Shown one piece after another: positions 5,323 through 6,513 of a DNA stretch of 6,513 nucleotides (its first letter is position 1; the number at the start of each line of letters is the position of its first letter). Position numbers and translations under genes: made by a program. The notes under the pieces are model-generated. The model saw only the letters and a program-made list of their open reading frames with translations. It was not told the origin of the DNA and did not search any database. Source of the stretch: Pseudanabaenales cyanobacterium (lineage in GTDB: Bacteria; Cyanobacteriota; Cyanobacteriia; Phormidesmidales; Phormidesmidaceae); assembly GCA_022360135.1 (NCBI GenBank), contig JAKSDM010000714.1, positions 1-6,513 on the forward strand, written 5' to 3'.

Positions 5323-6270
5323 ATGCCTAATCTAAAGTTCGTTCGCGATCGCATCAAGTCAGTCAAAAATACCCGTAAAATCACCGAAGCTATGCGCCTG
5401 GTGGCCGCCGCTAAAGTGCGTCGAGCCCAAGAACAAGTCACAGCCACTCGTCCTTTTGCCGATCGTTTGGCCCAGGTGCTTTATGGCCTACAGTCCCGGC
5501 TTAAGTTTGAGGAGGCCGATTTACCACTGCTGAAGCAGCGCCCTGTAAAGAATGTCGGATTGTTAGTCATTTCGGGCGATCGGGGGCTCTGCGGCGGCTA
5601 CAACACCAACGTCATCCGTCGGGGTGAAAGTCGGGCCAAAGAATTGACGGCTGAAGGCGTCGGCTATAAGTATGTGCTGGTAGGGCGCAAAGCCGATCAG
5701 TATTTTCGTCGTCGCAATCAACCCATTGACGCTAACTTCACGGGGTTAGAGCAAATTCCGACCGCTAAGGAAGCCAACCAAATTGCTGATGAGTTGCTTT
5801 CCCTGTTTCTCTCCGAAACGGTTGATCGGGTAGAGTTAGTCTATACTCGTTTTGTTTCCTTGGTGAGCTCTAGACCTGTGGTGCAAACCTTACTTCCTCT
5901 GGATCCCCAAGGTTTAGAAGCTTCGGATGACGAAATCTTCCGCCTAACCACTCGGAGAGGAGAATTTCGGGTGGAGCGGGAGAGGGTGGAAACCCCGCAG
6001 CAGAGCCTACCTCGCGACATGATCTTTGAGCAAGATCCGGTTCAGATTTTGAATGCGCTGCTACCACTGTACCTAAACAACCAGATTCTAAGAGCTTTGC
6101 AGGAAGCAGCCGCCAGCGAACTGGCGGCTCGGATGACGGCGATGAATAGCGCCAGTGAAAACGCCAGCGAGATGGTCAAAAGCCTGACCCTGGATTATAA
6201 CAAGGCGCGTCAGGCGGCCATCACCCAAGAAATCCTGGAAGTTGTGGGAGGCGCAGAAGCCCTGGGTTAG
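5323..6270 (+). CDS. atpG: ATP synthase F1 subunit gamma, cyanobacterial type
   Basis: Gamma is the central rotating shaft, linking c-ring rotation to the alpha/beta sites. The 315-aa protein is longer than the roughly 285-290 aa typical of non-photosynthetic bacteria. It has the N-terminal coiled-coil helix (1-57: LKFVRDRIKSVKNTRKITEA), a Rossmann-like central domain with ISGDRGLCGGYN (83-94), and the C-terminal helix (about 240-315). The C-terminal helix bears the gamma signature beginning at I300-T301 and ending near GGA (309-311). The extra length is the photosynthetic-type insertion at about 197-230 (LEASDDEIFRL onward). It lacks the two regulatory cysteines of chloroplast gamma, and the only Cys is residue 90. 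The ATG at 5323 matches the family N-terminus, although the ribosome site is weak. Cyanobacterial literature calls this gene atpC. Confidence 0.98.
   Translation: MPNLKFVRDRIKSVKNTRKITEAMRLVAAAKVRRAQEQVTATRPFADRLAQVLYGLQSRLKFEEADLPLLKQRPVKNVGLLVISGDRGLCGGYNTNVIRRGESRAKELTAEGVGYKYVLVGRKADQYFRRRNQPIDANFTGLEQIPTAKEANQIADELLSLFLSETVDRVELVYTRFVSLVSSRPVVQTLLPLDPQGLEASDDEIFRLTTRRGEFRVERERVETPQQSLPRDMIFEQDPVQILNALLPLYLNNQILRALQEAAASELAARMTAMNSASENASEMVKSLTLDYNKARQAAITQEILEVVGGAEALG
5345..5352. repeat. HIP1 octamer within the gamma gene
   Basis: A second exact GCGATCGC lies in codons 8-10 of the gamma gene. A one-mismatch relative (CCGATCGC) occurs upstream, within and just beyond the right arm of the intergenic hairpin. 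Confidence 0.65.
6108..6129. repeat. Perfect 9-bp stem with tetraloop inside the gamma gene
   Basis: AGCCGCCAG (6108-6116) and CTGGCGGCT (6121-6129) are exact reverse complements around the tetraloop CGAA. The codons specify the conserved AAASELAAR stretch of gamma, so the symmetry may be a by-product of Ala/Leu-rich coding. It would still form a stable GC-rich mRNA hairpin late in the operon. Confidence 0.55.
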
Positions 6271-6274
6271 GGCT
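6258..6274. terminator. Hairpin over the gamma stop codon, possible operon end
   Basis: AGCCCT (6258-6263) pairs with AGGGCT (6269-6274) around loop GGGTT, spanning the gamma stop TAG (6268-6270). A competing palindrome, GGTTAG-GG-CTAACC (6265-6278), overlaps it. An AT-rich stretch (CTATAATATAT) follows, but there is no T-run. The site lies in the 34-nt junction between two convergent genes, so it could act on both strands. Termination is inferred from position and is tentative. Confidence 0.35.
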
Positions 6275-6304
6275 AACCTATAATATATCGCGGAGATGTC
6301 TTTG

Positions 6305-6513
6305 CTACATTTGCTCAACATCAATCCTTAAAGCCAGCTGATAAATTTCACGACGAGGGAGAGACGTGTGCTGGGCCAGCTGGCGGCTAGCTTGGGAGCG
6401 GGACAGACCCTGATTGATCAGGTTTACCAATTCTGTCTTGATCTCGGCTTCTGATAATTCCGGCCCCACTTGAGGCGCGCCCGCTAAAACCAGCGTGAAT
6501 TCGCCCCGTGGGG
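6305..6513 (-). CDS. rsmI: RsmI, 16S rRNA 2'-O-methyltransferase, C-terminal part
   Basis: This partial gene enters from the right edge on the opposite strand and ends with TAG at 6305-6307. The visible 68 residues begin PRGEFTLVLAGAP, which matches the RGEFTLV strand near the end of RsmI (YraL) proteins. A short helical C-terminal domain follows, GLSRSQASRQLAQHTSLPRR then EIYQLAL, typical of RsmI. The family uses SAM to methylate the ribose of C1402 of 16S rRNA (E. coli numbering), partnering RsmH at the ribosomal P site. The catalytic SAM-binding part lies outside the window, so only the tail can be judged, and it looks intact. The gene is convergent with the gamma gene across a 34-nt gap and has no functional link to ATP synthase. 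Confidence 0.88.
   Translation of the reverse strand, partial: PRGEFTLVLAGAPQVGPELSEAEIKTELVNLINQGLSRSQASRQLAQHTSLPRREIYQLALRIDVEQM

Noticed and set aside
6279..6284. TATAAT in the gamma-rsmI junction as a promoter
   Set aside because: It points into the 3' end of an opposing gene, no -35 was identified, and the short AT-rich stretch makes a chance match likely.
6088..6324. A 78-aa reverse-strand frame at the gamma-rsmI junction
   Set aside because: It overlaps both the gamma C-terminus and, in a different frame, the tail of rsmI, which has clear family similarity.
1..6513. Missing beta and epsilon genes as a sign of a broken or split operon
   Set aside because: Cyanobacteria normally carry beta and epsilon in a separate operon, so their absence after gamma is expected.

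Overview
The window holds the F-type ATP synthase operon of a cyanobacterium, all on the + strand, in the order atpI – a – c – b' – b – delta – alpha – gamma. The end of a convergent rsmI gene follows on the - strand. Four things point to a cyanobacterium: two divergent b-type stator subunits side by side (b' and b), the operon ending at gamma with beta and epsilon absent, a gamma subunit with the photosynthetic-type insertion but no redox cysteines, and two exact copies of the cyanobacterial HIP1 octamer GCGATCGC. A 13-bp perfect hairpin after atpE has the TTGTAGAGACGTT arms that I recall as widespread in cyanobacterial, especially filamentous, genomes. I cannot name the species.

Layout: 1-85 is a leader with a candidate extended -10 promoter and a small palindrome. 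86-1354 encodes AtpI and subunit a. 1355-1948 contains the short c-subunit gene, with unusually long structured gaps on both sides (191 and 157 nt). 1949-3528 encodes b', b and delta; b and delta overlap by 4 bp. 3529-3706 is a 178-nt gap with a partly duplicated delta 3' end and a promoter-like element. 3707-6270 encodes alpha and gamma, separated by 101 nt that contain a strong imperfect hairpin. 6271-6304 is the convergent junction with rsmI. No gap reaches 300 nt.

The products form one machine. AtpI helps assemble or place the c-ring. Subunit a and the c-ring form the proton path of Fo in the thylakoid (or plasma) membrane. The b/b' pair and delta form the peripheral stalk. Alpha forms the catalytic hexamer with beta, which is encoded elsewhere, and gamma is the rotating shaft. 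All key catalytic and structural residues I looked for are present, and every gene looks intact.

I see no undescribed system here. The coding content is conserved and ordinary. The points of interest are in the non-coding parts: the hairpins around atpE, the atpA-gamma hairpin, the duplicated end of the delta gene and the possible internal promoter. Each could bear on how unequal subunit amounts are produced from one operon.
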